Shown here piece by piece: positions 25,383-32,554 of a stretch of DNA of 64,000 nt (position 1 is the stretch's first letter; each line of letters opens with the position of its first letter). The DNA comes from an uncultured Bacteroidales bacterium (GTDB lineage Bacteria > Bacteroidota > Bacteroidia > Bacteroidales > WCHB1-69). Where the stretch lies: contig ONHS01000005.1 in NCBI GenBank assembly GCA_900317715.1, positions 58,080 through 122,079 of the forward strand, in the 5' to 3' direction. The notes below the pieces were generated by a model. The model was not told the origin of the DNA and did no database searches. It saw only the letters and a program-made list of their open reading frames with translations. Position numbers and translations under genes: made by a program.

Positions 25383-25434
25383 CAAGCGCATTTGAAAATC
25401 TTTCCTTCTTTGGTGGTGCTGTTTGAAATAGTTG

Positions 25435-25442
25435 TATTTTTG
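25435..25442 (+). promoter_or_regulatory. Bacteroidota promoter for the WYL gene
   Basis: TATTTTTG at 25435-25442, with a possible -33 TTTG at 25409-25412 (22-base spacer). The ATG is 21 bases downstream. Confidence 0.6.
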
Positions 25443-25462
25443 CCTTTTCAAAACAGCAGAAA

Positions 25463-26356
25463 ATGGACAAGTTCATCAAATGCATCTGGATTACCAACAC
25501 GATAGCGGCAGCGGGCGAGGATGGCATCTCATTGGCAGAGCTCAACCGCAAATGGACAGCAGACCCCGAAAATGATCCCATCCCCGACCGCACCTTCTTT
25601 CGTCTAAAGAACCAAATTGCTGACATTTTCGGCATTGACATTGAATGCGACAAAGGGCGGAACACCTACTATATTCCATACCGTGACGAGCTATACGATG
25701 ACAAATTGAAGATGTGGTTGCTCAACAGTTTTGCATTGCACAACCGGCTTTCGGGCGACCCGCAGTTGCGGCGACGCGTGCAGTTCGAGGACATTCCAGG
25801 TGGTATCCATTGGCTGGATTCTTTGATGGATGCTATGCAGAAGTGCCTCAAAATCAGCATTTCCTATCAGAAAAGTTTTGAAAACGATTTGACCGAATAT
25901 GCACATTGCAAGCCTTTTGGCCTAAAGTTGTTCAAGCAGCGATGGTATCTCATTGCAGAGAACAGAGATGGTGCTATGCGATTCTTCTCCCTTGACCGTA
26001 TTCATAACTTGGAGGTTTCCGCTGAAAGTTTCCAAATGCCGGAGGATTTTGATATGGAGAAGCTGTTTGATGAGGCTTTTGGAATGTATATGAATCCGGA
26101 AATTAAAGCGGAACAGGTGGTAGTTAAGGCAGACATCCCTCAAAGTCAATACCTGAAAAGTTTACCGTTGCACCATAGCCAACGCATCATAGAGGAAACC
26201 GACGATTATGTGATTTTTGCTTGGAAACTGAAACCAACCTACGATTTCATCCAGCAGTTGCTCACCATGAACCTTCACATAGAAGTGCTCTCCCCCAAGA
26301 AATTACGCAAGGAGATCTCCCGCATCGGCAAGACGGTGTGGAAGCTGAACGGGTGA
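25463..26356 (+). CDS. WYL-domain transcriptional regulator
   Basis: 297 residues. The N-terminal 80 residues contain an HTH-like region (SLAELNRKW, PIPDRTFFRLKNQIADIFGI). The middle is a WYL domain (ISISYQKSFENDLTEYAHCK, FGLKLFKQRWYLIAENRD, RFFSLDRIHNLEV); the KQRWYLIA segment is the WYL signature. A WCX-like C-terminal domain follows (VVVKADIPQSQYL, LKPTYDFIQQLLTMNLHIEV). WYL proteins bind nucleic acids or nucleotides and often control defence or DNA-damage genes. Being at the end of the island, it may regulate these genes. Confidence 0.9.
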   Translation: MDKFIKCIWITNTIAAAGEDGISLAELNRKWTADPENDPIPDRTFFRLKNQIADIFGIDIECDKGRNTYYIPYRDELYDDKLKMWLLNSFALHNRLSGDPQLRRRVQFEDIPGGIHWLDSLMDAMQKCLKISISYQKSFENDLTEYAHCKPFGLKLFKQRWYLIAENRDGAMRFFSLDRIHNLEVSAESFQMPEDFDMEKLFDEAFGMYMNPEIKAEQVVVKADIPQSQYLKSLPLHHSQRIIEETDDYVIFAWKLKPTYDFIQQLLTMNLHIEVLSPKKLRKEISRIGKTVWKLNG

Positions 26357-26401
26357 GCGGTTTGCGTTCTCATCGCTCGAAAACCCCGCAAAAGCATTTG
26401 C

Positions 26402-26473
26402 ACTTCACCGTTCACCATTCACCTCGAATCACCGTATAACCGTGTAACCATATAACCACATAACCGTATAACC
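26402..26473. repeat. ATAACCGT-type octamer array
   Basis: After TTCACCGTTCACCATTCACC come five tandem degenerate octamers (GTATAACC, GTGTAACC, ATATAACC, ACATAACC, GTATAACC). The array fills the gap up to six bases before the next ATG. Confidence 0.85.
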
Positions 26474-26479
26474 AAAATC

Positions 26480-28489
26480 ATGGAATTGTTAAAAAAAACA
26501 CTCTGCTTGATAGGGTTGCTCATTTCTGTGGGAACTGCACTGTGGGCACAGCCAAAGGAGATGGACTATCACGAAGTGCTGGATTTCGGCACGGAGGCGG
26601 TGGCACCCGACGGCACGATTTGGCATCTTCCGGACAGAGGAACGACTTTCCACAAAATGAGTCCGTCTGATTCGCTTTGGCGCGCTTTCACCCCGATGGT
26701 GCGAACGGAAAACGGCATGGTCGGGATTGACCGCTTCGGAATAACCCGTCCTGAGATAGTCTTTTATGACGACACAACCGTTTTGTTATTCAACGGATTC
26801 ATCTTCAAAGATACGCTAACTTATTATCGTTCAACGGATAAAGGATTCTCTTGGACTCGTTTTATAATTCCAGTCGCCTATGAAAATATCGGGAGCATCT
26901 GGTCTCAAAACGGGAAAATCTGGATGTTCATGATGCATGGTCATTTGTATTTTTCCGAAGACGGCGGAATCTCTTTCACCTACCTTCCTGACGCTTTGTC
27001 GGGATATAGACCCCAAAACATTGCCGACAAGCTATATATGACCTCAGATGGGAAACACGGGATGCTTAGTTCGGGATATGGTGATATATTCATCACTGAT
27101 GACGGGTGGAAGAGCGCCAAACGAATAGACGACCCGGTTAGGCAGGGGTTGATTCCTGACGGAAATATTTTTTGGCTAACCTGCCAAGTGCAAAGTTGGA
27201 ATAGTTATCTATTCGCAGCTGCCCGCGGGCGGGTATGTTACGCGGAAATGTCGGATAATGTCCGGTGGTGGCCCTTCCCTGCGCGAAGTTTCCTTGTAGA
27301 TACTGCACGTAACGAGCTGGTATTCATCATGAACGACGGTTCTGTCACGCGCACCTCCGATATGGCGCACTACGACACGGTGGGACATCTACCGGAGGCG
27401 GATGGATTCAATATCATCTCTGTGGTGCAAAATCGCGTATATTGTAAAGATTTGTATCGGATTTTGGTTGTTTCTGACACTGGAACACGCCAATTCGGAT
27501 ACTACACAGATGAGCCTATCAAAATTAACAAAGACGATCGGATAAGGTTGGCGGGGCAACTTTTCAGTTTTGATTGGGACATCCTCTATTGTTTCGACAA
27601 AACGCGGAAACAGTGGTATCGGACACATCCTCCGCTTGGCCAAATCACGAACATTGCGGCTTACGGCACTGAAACGGACACCATACTGCTGTCCGATGGA
27701 AATCTTTACTATCGTTTTGCCATCCAAAACGGCACCAATTTGCCATTCCGTTTCGAACATCCACTGGGAGATTTTTTGCAGTCGCCGGTGGACACGATCC
27801 GGATCACCGCATCACGGTCAGGATGCGGGGGTAGCAGAAAACAAGAGGTGGAATATTGTCGTGAAGGTGGGATGTTCAAAACATCGAAAATGACTCAAGA
27901 CTCCAGAAGTTTATACTATTCGGAGGAGGATCGGGAAAAGGCCAATGCGGATGTGCCGTTTCTCCATTCGTTCCCAGTGGCAAAGCTGGATTCGCTGTTG
28001 CTCGACCTCGATGAACGATATGACCTGCCGATTTCCTGGCAGCAGTTTGTGGTCACCACAGCAGATTTGGACTCGATGCAGACCGTTCTCAGCGATGAGA
28101 GCGAGCGTGGCTTTTTCAAACAAGACAGCGCCTCCATACGATGGGTGCGTGATACGCTATCACGCATCAGCGACAGCCTGCTCACAAGCATTGTCATGCT
28201 GCCAAACAATGGAAGATGCACTACCCAAAGCACACTGGTGATCCGATTCACCAACAGCGAAGGAAAGACATTGACGCTGGAATGTCACGACCCGACCTGC
28301 TCTCCCGGAACGGCACCTTACATGTTGCCGCTGAAGCTCGACGTAAAAGGGAACATTGTCTATTCCAGTCATCTTCCCTTCATGCAATTCATAGCCACCC
28401 TGATGCCCGACGAAATGGTCACGAAGGAAAAGTTCACTCTCCACGAACTCGTCTGCAAAGTGGCCCGAGTACTCTTAATGGAACGATAA
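26480..28489 (+). CDS. Secreted BNR/Asp-box propeller-like protein with family-specific C-terminal domain
   Basis: 669 residues. Signal peptide LIGLLISVGTALWAQ. Residues about 25-420 look like a beta-propeller with Asp-box turns (STDKGFSWTRF, SEDGGISFTYL, TDDGWKSAKRI), as in YCF48/Vps10/sialidase-like proteins. Residues about 430-669 are a cysteine-containing domain shared with the protein at 10290 (SGCGGS, EYCREG, ISDSLLTSIVMLP, CSPGTAPYMLPL, PFMQFIATLMP, LHELVCKVAR). It is the best-preserved member of the local family. No sorting domain is present, so it is probably periplasmic or outer-membrane associated. Function unknown. Confidence 0.78.
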   Translation: MELLKKTLCLIGLLISVGTALWAQPKEMDYHEVLDFGTEAVAPDGTIWHLPDRGTTFHKMSPSDSLWRAFTPMVRTENGMVGIDRFGITRPEIVFYDDTTVLLFNGFIFKDTLTYYRSTDKGFSWTRFIIPVAYENIGSIWSQNGKIWMFMMHGHLYFSEDGGISFTYLPDALSGYRPQNIADKLYMTSDGKHGMLSSGYGDIFITDDGWKSAKRIDDPVRQGLIPDGNIFWLTCQVQSWNSYLFAAARGRVCYAEMSDNVRWWPFPARSFLVDTARNELVFIMNDGSVTRTSDMAHYDTVGHLPEADGFNIISVVQNRVYCKDLYRILVVSDTGTRQFGYYTDEPIKINKDDRIRLAGQLFSFDWDILYCFDKTRKQWYRTHPPLGQITNIAAYGTETDTILLSDGNLYYRFAIQNGTNLPFRFEHPLGDFLQSPVDTIRITASRSGCGGSRKQEVEYCREGGMFKTSKMTQDSRSLYYSEEDREKANADVPFLHSFPVAKLDSLLLDLDERYDLPISWQQFVVTTADLDSMQTVLSDESERGFFKQDSASIRWVRDTLSRISDSLLTSIVMLPNNGRCTTQSTLVIRFTNSEGKTLTLECHDPTCSPGTAPYMLPLKLDVKGNIVYSSHLPFMQFIATLMPDEMVTKEKFTLHELVCKVARVLLMER

Positions 28490-28493
28490 TCCT

Positions 28494-28522
28494 AAATAAT
28501 GCATAATTCATAATTCATAATT
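28494..28522. repeat. ATAATTCAT repeat array between convergent genes
   Basis: AATAATGCATAATTCATAAT and a further TCATAATT lie between the stop codons of two convergent genes and reach into the last codons of the minus-strand gene. Confidence 0.7.
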
Positions 28523-29312
28523 CTCCCTCCTGCTTTTCCGTCAAATACTTCCAATACCTTCTCGGCATGTCCTGCAGCTGTTTGCGGGGATTCATGCGTT
28601 CCTTGATGCAGATGGCCTTGAAATAGGTGCGCCACAAGTCTTGCATCAGGTGGTCGTCGTCGCTCAGCACATCGGCGTCCAGGTGACCGTTGGCGAGGCT
28701 GAACGCCACGGAAGACTCGTCGGCAAAGGTGATGTGGACCGGCTCGGAGGCTCCGTCGTAGTAAAATCCGTAATGACGTTTGGCATCGTAAATAAGCCAC
28801 GGCTGGTCGTTGAAGCGGTCCGCGAAGTGGTCGGTGATGAGCGGAAGAACGTTGTGGTCGGGCGAGATGACGGCGAGATAAGTACCGTCCTTGGCTTTCT
28901 GGAAACGGATGAACTGCTTCATGCGCTGCCCTTCGCGAAGCACCTTGCGGGCGATGTTGGTCACGGCCAGCACGTCGGGGTCGGCGAAGTTGCGCTCGAT
29001 GCCCGGCGCCCCCTCAGGCTGTCGGAACACCTTGCAGATATAGTGGAACAGGGGATTGTGGAGTTCCGGAAGCTCGGACAACCAGCTGACCACAAGCATA
29101 TTGACAATATTTTTCGAAAGCCGTTTCTCCAACCCCTTCCACACGCGTCCCGCCTTTTCCTCATCGGTGGGCACTTGGTACAGCCGCTCGCAGAACAACG
29201 GCACGGGGTCGCCCTCTGCCAACAGCATCTCCGGCCGTTCGTGTAGTGCGAACGCCTCGAAGACAGCCGTAAGGAGGCCGTCAAGGGTGTTGTCGAAGGA
29301 GTAGATCGTCAT
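28515..29312 (-). CDS. TIGR03915-like putative DNA metabolism protein
   Basis: 265 residues starting TIYSFDNTLDGLLTAVFEAF, which I recognise as the start of TIGR03915-type proteins (SAM-associated DNA repair, usually encoded beside a radical-SAM protein of the TIGR03916 type). Further landmarks are FHYICKVFRQPEG, GQRMKQFIRFQKAKDGTYLA, PLITDHFADRFNDQPWLIYD and MNPRKQLQDMPRRYWKYLTE. By similarity of the family pair to spore photoproduct lyase-related proteins it may act on damaged or modified DNA, but no activity is established to my knowledge. Its usual partner lies 1.8 kb away at 31077-32366, same strand. Confidence 0.85.
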   Translation of the reverse strand: MTIYSFDNTLDGLLTAVFEAFALHERPEMLLAEGDPVPLFCERLYQVPTDEEKAGRVWKGLEKRLSKNIVNMLVVSWLSELPELHNPLFHYICKVFRQPEGAPGIERNFADPDVLAVTNIARKVLREGQRMKQFIRFQKAKDGTYLAVISPDHNVLPLITDHFADRFNDQPWLIYDAKRHYGFYYDGASEPVHITFADESSVAFSLANGHLDADVLSDDDHLMQDLWRTYFKAICIKERMNPRKQLQDMPRRYWKYLTEKQEGEL

Positions 29313-29611
29313 TTCTAATGGTTATGGGTTATTGGTTATTGAAGCGGGTTAGTGGTGGCGGTTAATAGTTAATAGTTAGCAGTGAGTAGTTGGCGGTTCC
29401 GAAGGGAAGAAGAAATCAGGAGATTTATTGGGTGGCGAAAATACAATTTTTGGAAATATTTTTGCGCTTTGAAACAGAAAGAACAAAGGGCCGAAACGAC
29501 CGCACCCCACACGGAGCAGAGACGCAAAATTTTGCGCCTCTACATCGTGTGGGGTGAGCGATGCGTGGAAGGGGCAGCGTGTCAGAGACACGCCACAATC
29601 ATTCGTGGAAA
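29313..29611. other. 299-base intergenic region with repeats, promoters and a palindrome
   Basis: Contains a GGTTATT/TTAATAG/TTAGCAG array (29322-29398), a minus-strand TATTTTCG at 29436-29443 suitable for the TIGR03915-like gene, a plus-strand TATTTTTG at 29457-29464 with no plus-strand gene after it, and the 52-base palindrome at 29504-29555. No ORF here is convincing. Confidence 0.6.
29504..29555. repeat. 52-base imperfect palindrome (REP/MITE-like)
   Basis: Outer arms ACCCCACACG and CGTGTGGGGT are perfect 10-bp complements. A concentric 22-base inner palindrome, 29519-29540, is centred on CAAAATTTTG with one mismatch. Five-base unpaired segments separate the two stems. Outer arms match the hairpin at 17232-17261, and the inner part resembles a common Bacteroidota repeat. 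Confidence 0.85.
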
Positions 29612-30010
29612 CTATTTGACTTTGTCAAAATACAATGTAGCATTGTACTCTCCACTTTTACCCTTCAAAATCATTTTCGTTGACGTGAGTTTTTCTATGG
29701 TGTACTCTACTCCTGATGAAAATGTAATCTTGTCACCTTCTATCAACCATGAAACTGTTCCAGCACCATAATTCGATGTAACGGTCACCGTTCCGTCAGA
29801 ATTGAAAGTCCAAGCAATATTTGCAAAGACATCCTCTATATCTTGAGTCATATCCACTGCACTCCCATCACTATTGAAAAGCTTGCAATCAACCAGTTGC
29901 CATTTGCCAATGATTGTTTCTTTGTAAGATTGTTCTTTTGAACAGCTCGACATTGCCGCCATCGCAGCCAGACATAACAATACAATTGCCAGTTTAAATG
30001 TTCTTTTCAT
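29612..30010 (-). CDS. Small lipocalin-like lipoprotein
   Basis: 132 residues. Lipoprotein signal IVLLCLAAMAAMSSC with Cys23. The mature part starts IGKWQLVDCKLFNSDG and continues WTFNSDGTVTV, SWLIEGDKITF, YTIEKLTSTKMILKG, the alternating strand pattern of the lipocalin-like (DUF5004/DUF4923) lipoproteins of Bacteroidota. The fold suggests binding of a small hydrophobic molecule, but none is known. It stands between the two halves of the TIGR03915/TIGR03916-like pair. Confidence 0.85.
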   Translation of the reverse strand: MKRTFKLAIVLLCLAAMAAMSSCSKEQSYKETIIGKWQLVDCKLFNSDGSAVDMTQDIEDVFANIAWTFNSDGTVTVTSNYGAGTVSWLIEGDKITFSSGVEYTIEKLTSTKMILKGKSGEYNATLYFDKVK

Positions 30011-30299
30011 ATTATTTTCGCCGCGTTATATCCCATCCGGCGCCATCGGTTCTGATCATAAAGGTTTTTTGTTACTATTTTATTAAAAATCAAAAAAAAT
30101 AATTTGACGCAGCAAAAATCTGATTTTTTTTCACATAAATCAATACTTTGCTGTTGCAAAGTTTACCTCTTTTTGTCGCTATTTTTACCCTTGTTGTCGG
30201 TTTATATTAATCCGCCGTGGATTTCGCGGAGAGGTGCGAAAATATGGGGGCATTGGCGATGTAACAATGATCTAAAATGATCCGATTCCAAATAAAAAA

Positions 30300-30329
30300 A
30301 AGAGGAGCTGGATGTTACCAACTCCTCTT
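30300..30329 (-). terminator. Rho-independent terminator (minus strand)
   Basis: AAGAGGAG (30300-30307) pairs with CTCCTCTT (30322-30329), extended by TGG/CCA inside. Read on the minus strand the stem is followed by a run of T. It serves transcripts coming from the mntA/hepT direction or from the promoter at 30485-30492. Confidence 0.85.
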
Positions 30330-30484
30330 AATAAAATTCGCTAGAATAATGAATGTCAAACTTTGCAGGAAAAAACAAACATGTTGCCTACAACGTTACT
30401 ACAATATTGATCGTGCCTTAATTCAGAGACAATCTTGTTTACATGGTACAAATAACTACTATTGGTTTTATGTAATCTCGGGTA

Positions 30485-30492
30485 CAAAAATA
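30485..30492 (-). promoter_or_regulatory. Orphan -7 element (TATTTTTG, minus strand)
   Basis: Lies 18 bases beyond the hepT stop on the minus strand with no gene before the terminator at 30300. Confidence 0.4.
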
Positions 30493-30509
30493 CAACATAT
30501 TCAGCTTAT

Positions 30510-30709
30510 TTATATGTTCTTTTCTTTCCACTCATTCCAATTTGTTTCTTCCAGATATTGGGAAATCTGTTCTTTAAGTTCAACAAGACTCTTCGTGGCG
30601 ACTTCCCAAACTACTATGTCATCAATTTGGAAATACTCATGGACAATATAATTTCGCATACCTTTTACTTTTTTTCCAGTCTTTCCTTGTCTCTACGCGG
30701 TTCTCTCAT
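30510..30709 (-). pseudogene. hepT: HepT (DUF86/HEPN) toxin with internal deletion
   Basis: The ATG at 30709 overlaps the end of mntA and reads MREPRRDKERLEKK then stop, the usual N-terminus of DUF86 proteins. The C-terminal part is in another frame from 30659: MRNYIVHEYFQIDDIVVWEV, holding the HEPN RNase motif R-N-x3-H (RNYIVH), then ATKSLVELKEQISQYL and a stop at 30510. The roughly 50-60 residues normally between these pieces are gone. The RNase motif survives as a possible 49-residue peptide, but an intact toxin cannot be made. Confidence 0.8.
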
Positions 30710-30989
30710 AAACCAATTTTCTATCTTGTTCTACACTTTTTCGGGCAAAAGGGGCCAACGACCGCTCTGTCACCAAATCCACATTCCGGCCTAAAAGTTC
30801 CTTTAGTTCCTCATACATGCCGAAAAAATCCATTCCTACAGTCTGGGAGTGATCCAACACGATGAGGATATCCACATCGCTTTGGGATGTTTCCTCTCCG
30901 CGGGCGAAGGAGCCAAACAGCCAGGCTTTCAAAACCGGTTTTGTCTTGAAGTACTCCGCTAACATGTTCGACATCATTTCAGTACTCAT
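30693..30989 (-). CDS. mntA: MntA-type minimal nucleotidyltransferase (antitoxin)
   Basis: 98 residues from the ATG at 30989 (MSTEMMSNMLAEYF); the longer frame to 31052 precedes the promoter and is not used. The nucleotidyltransferase signature GSFARGEETSQSDVDILIV is complete, with both metal-binding Asp. In HepT-MntA modules this protein blocks the HEPN toxin by adding AMP to it. The toxin gene downstream is damaged, so here the antitoxin is orphaned. A -7 element lies 25 bases upstream. Confidence 0.88.
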   Translation of the reverse strand: MSTEMMSNMLAEYFKTKPVLKAWLFGSFARGEETSQSDVDILIVLDHSQTVGMDFFGMYEELKELLGRNVDLVTERSLAPFARKSVEQDRKLVYERTA

Positions 30990-31013
30990 AATCAGAATGT
31001 TTTTTTCAACCCG

Positions 31014-31021
31014 CAAAGATA
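31014..31021 (-). promoter_or_regulatory. Bacteroidota -7 element (TATCTTTG, minus strand)
   Basis: Matches TAnnTTTG on the minus strand, 25 bases upstream of the mntA ATG at 30989, and excludes the longer mntA frame. Confidence 0.6.
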
Positions 31022-31054
31022 CAACTTTTTCTATATGCCCGCCACCTTGCATTG

Positions 31055-31084
31055 GTCTGGTTTCAAGGTTCAGGTTTCAAGGTT
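31055..31084. repeat. GGTTTCAAGGTTCA repeat reaching into a stop codon
   Basis: Two tandem copies of GGTTTCAAGGTTCA. On the minus strand they read TGAACCTTGAAACC, the motif of the 8789-8838 array, and provide the terminal Glu-Pro and the stop codon of the radical-SAM gene. Confidence 0.7.
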
Positions 31085-32366
31085 CAAAATCAAAAGAGAG
31101 TTGGGATTCCGCGGCGGCGAGCTTCTGTTCCGCTTTGGAGATGAGCAGCGGGCGGAGGCGTTCGGGGCTGAGCTCGTTGATGCCGAGGAGCGGCTGCAGG
31201 TTGGAGGCGCCGAGTTCGTGACAGGTGATGAAGTATTTCGCTTTCTTCATCACCACGCCCATTTTCTTGAGGTCGAAGGTGGTCAACCGGTTGAAACGGC
31301 GGGAGTTGACGATGAGCCACGCCGACTTGGTGCCGAGTCCGGGGACGCGGAGTAGCATCTCGAAGTCGGCGGTGTTGATATCCACGGGGAATGCTTCAGG
31401 GTGGCGCAACGCCCATGCCAACTTCGGGTCGATTTCCAAGTCGAGGTTGGGATGGGTGTCATCCACAATTTCCTCCACCTTGAAGTGGTAGAACCTCAGC
31501 AGCCAGTCGGCCTGGTAGAGGCGGTTTTCGCGCACGAGCGGCGGTTGCTTGAGCACGGGCAGGCGCGGATCGAAGGTATTAACGCTCACATAGCCCGAGT
31601 AATAGACGCGGCGCATCGAGGGCTGGCCGTAGAGCATCGACGACATGGAGAGGATGTCGCGGTCGGTGTCTTGGGTGGCCCCCACGATCATCTGAGTCGA
31701 TTGACCGGCGGGCACGAAACGGGGCGCGTGACGGTATTTTTGGCGGTCCTCCTTGTTCTCAAGCACACCCTGCTGGATGAGCTTCATCGGCTGGAAAACG
31801 CTGGTGTGGTCCTTCTCGGGCGCGAGCATCTTCAGCGACTCCTCCTTGGGAATCTCGATGTTCACGCTCATACGGTCGGCGTAGCGGCCCGCCTCATTGA
31901 GCAACTCCTGCGACGCGCCTGGAATGGCCTTCAGGTGGATGTATCCATTAAAGCGATGCACTAACCGCAGGTCGCGGACGATGGCGGTGAGCCGTTCCAT
32001 TGTGTAGTCGGGATTGCGCACTACCCCACTCGACAGGAAGAGTCCTTCGATGTAGTTGCGGCGGTAGAATTCCATCGTGATCGTCTCGATTTCCGACACG
32101 GAGAGGGTGGCCCGCTTCACATCGTTGGAGCGGCGGTTGACGCAGTAGGCACAGTCGAACATGCAGTGGTTGGTGAGCATGATTTTGAGCAGGGAGATGC
32201 AACGACCGTCGTCGGCGAACGAGTGGCAGATGCCCACGCCGCCCACGGTGTTGCCCACCATGCCCTTCTTGCCCTTGCGCACGGTGCCCGACGAAGAACA
32301 CGACACATCGTACTTCGCCGCCTCCGTCAGAATGCGCAATTTCTCCAATGTCCTCTCCGTCAACAT
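31077..32366 (-). CDS. Putative DNA modification/repair radical SAM protein (TIGR03916-like)
   Basis: 429 residues. The radical-SAM cluster motif is CMFDCAYC (C-x3-C-x2-C, about residues 69-76), preceded by GGVGICHSFADDGRCISLLK and followed by RRNYIEGLFLSSGV. The C-terminal part holds a helix-hairpin-helix (LLRVPGLGTKSAWLIVNSRR), a non-specific DNA-binding element, which supports a DNA substrate. The enzyme would cleave SAM to a 5'-deoxyadenosyl radical. Its family partner is the TIGR03915-like protein at 28515-29312, normally adjacent. The last codons and the stop are inside a repeat unit. Confidence 0.9.
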   Translation of the reverse strand: MLTERTLEKLRILTEAAKYDVSCSSSGTVRKGKKGMVGNTVGGVGICHSFADDGRCISLLKIMLTNHCMFDCAYCVNRRSNDVKRATLSVSEIETITMEFYRRNYIEGLFLSSGVVRNPDYTMERLTAIVRDLRLVHRFNGYIHLKAIPGASQELLNEAGRYADRMSVNIEIPKEESLKMLAPEKDHTSVFQPMKLIQQGVLENKEDRQKYRHAPRFVPAGQSTQMIVGATQDTDRDILSMSSMLYGQPSMRRVYYSGYVSVNTFDPRLPVLKQPPLVRENRLYQADWLLRFYHFKVEEIVDDTHPNLDLEIDPKLAWALRHPEAFPVDINTADFEMLLRVPGLGTKSAWLIVNSRRFNRLTTFDLKKMGVVMKKAKYFITCHELGASNLQPLLGINELSPERLRPLLISKAEQKLAAAESQLSFDFEP

Positions 32367-32518
32367 ACGCTGGATGGAATTCTATATTTTTCTGTTTGTC
32401 AATAATTTGGCTGTTGGTTTTTGGCCGTTAGCTTTTGGCACTAAAACATTGGCAAAGGTAAACAAAAAACGGATACGCATCGACAAAAACACCATTCTGA
32501 GCGTATTGGAATTTTGTG

Positions 32519-32526
32519 TATCTTTG
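32519..32526 (+). promoter_or_regulatory. Bacteroidota -7 element (TATCTTTG) for ribBA
   Basis: A TAnnTTTG match, followed by CAAA, 29 bases before the ATG at 32555. It excludes the longer in-frame start at 32516. No FMN riboswitch is visible in the short leader. Confidence 0.65.
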
Positions 32527-32554
32527 CAAATTTCTGAAAATAGCGATATTAGAT

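Larger units (their letters stand above)
30011..30509. other. About 500-base AT-rich gap with a possible small RNA
   Basis: No protein-coding frame is convincing on either strand. A minus-strand TATTTTTG lies at 30485-30492 and a strong minus-strand terminator at 30300-30329, defining a possible transcript of about 170-180 bases. The rest (30030-30290) is A/T-rich sequence with no recognised element. Confidence 0.45.

Noticed and set aside
10243..31052. Prophage or integrative element
   Set aside because: No integrase, phage structural gene, mobilisation gene or att-like tRNA duplication was seen.
32367..32554. FMN riboswitch before ribBA
   Set aside because: The -7 element leaves a leader of about 20 bases, too short, and no conserved riboswitch segments are present.
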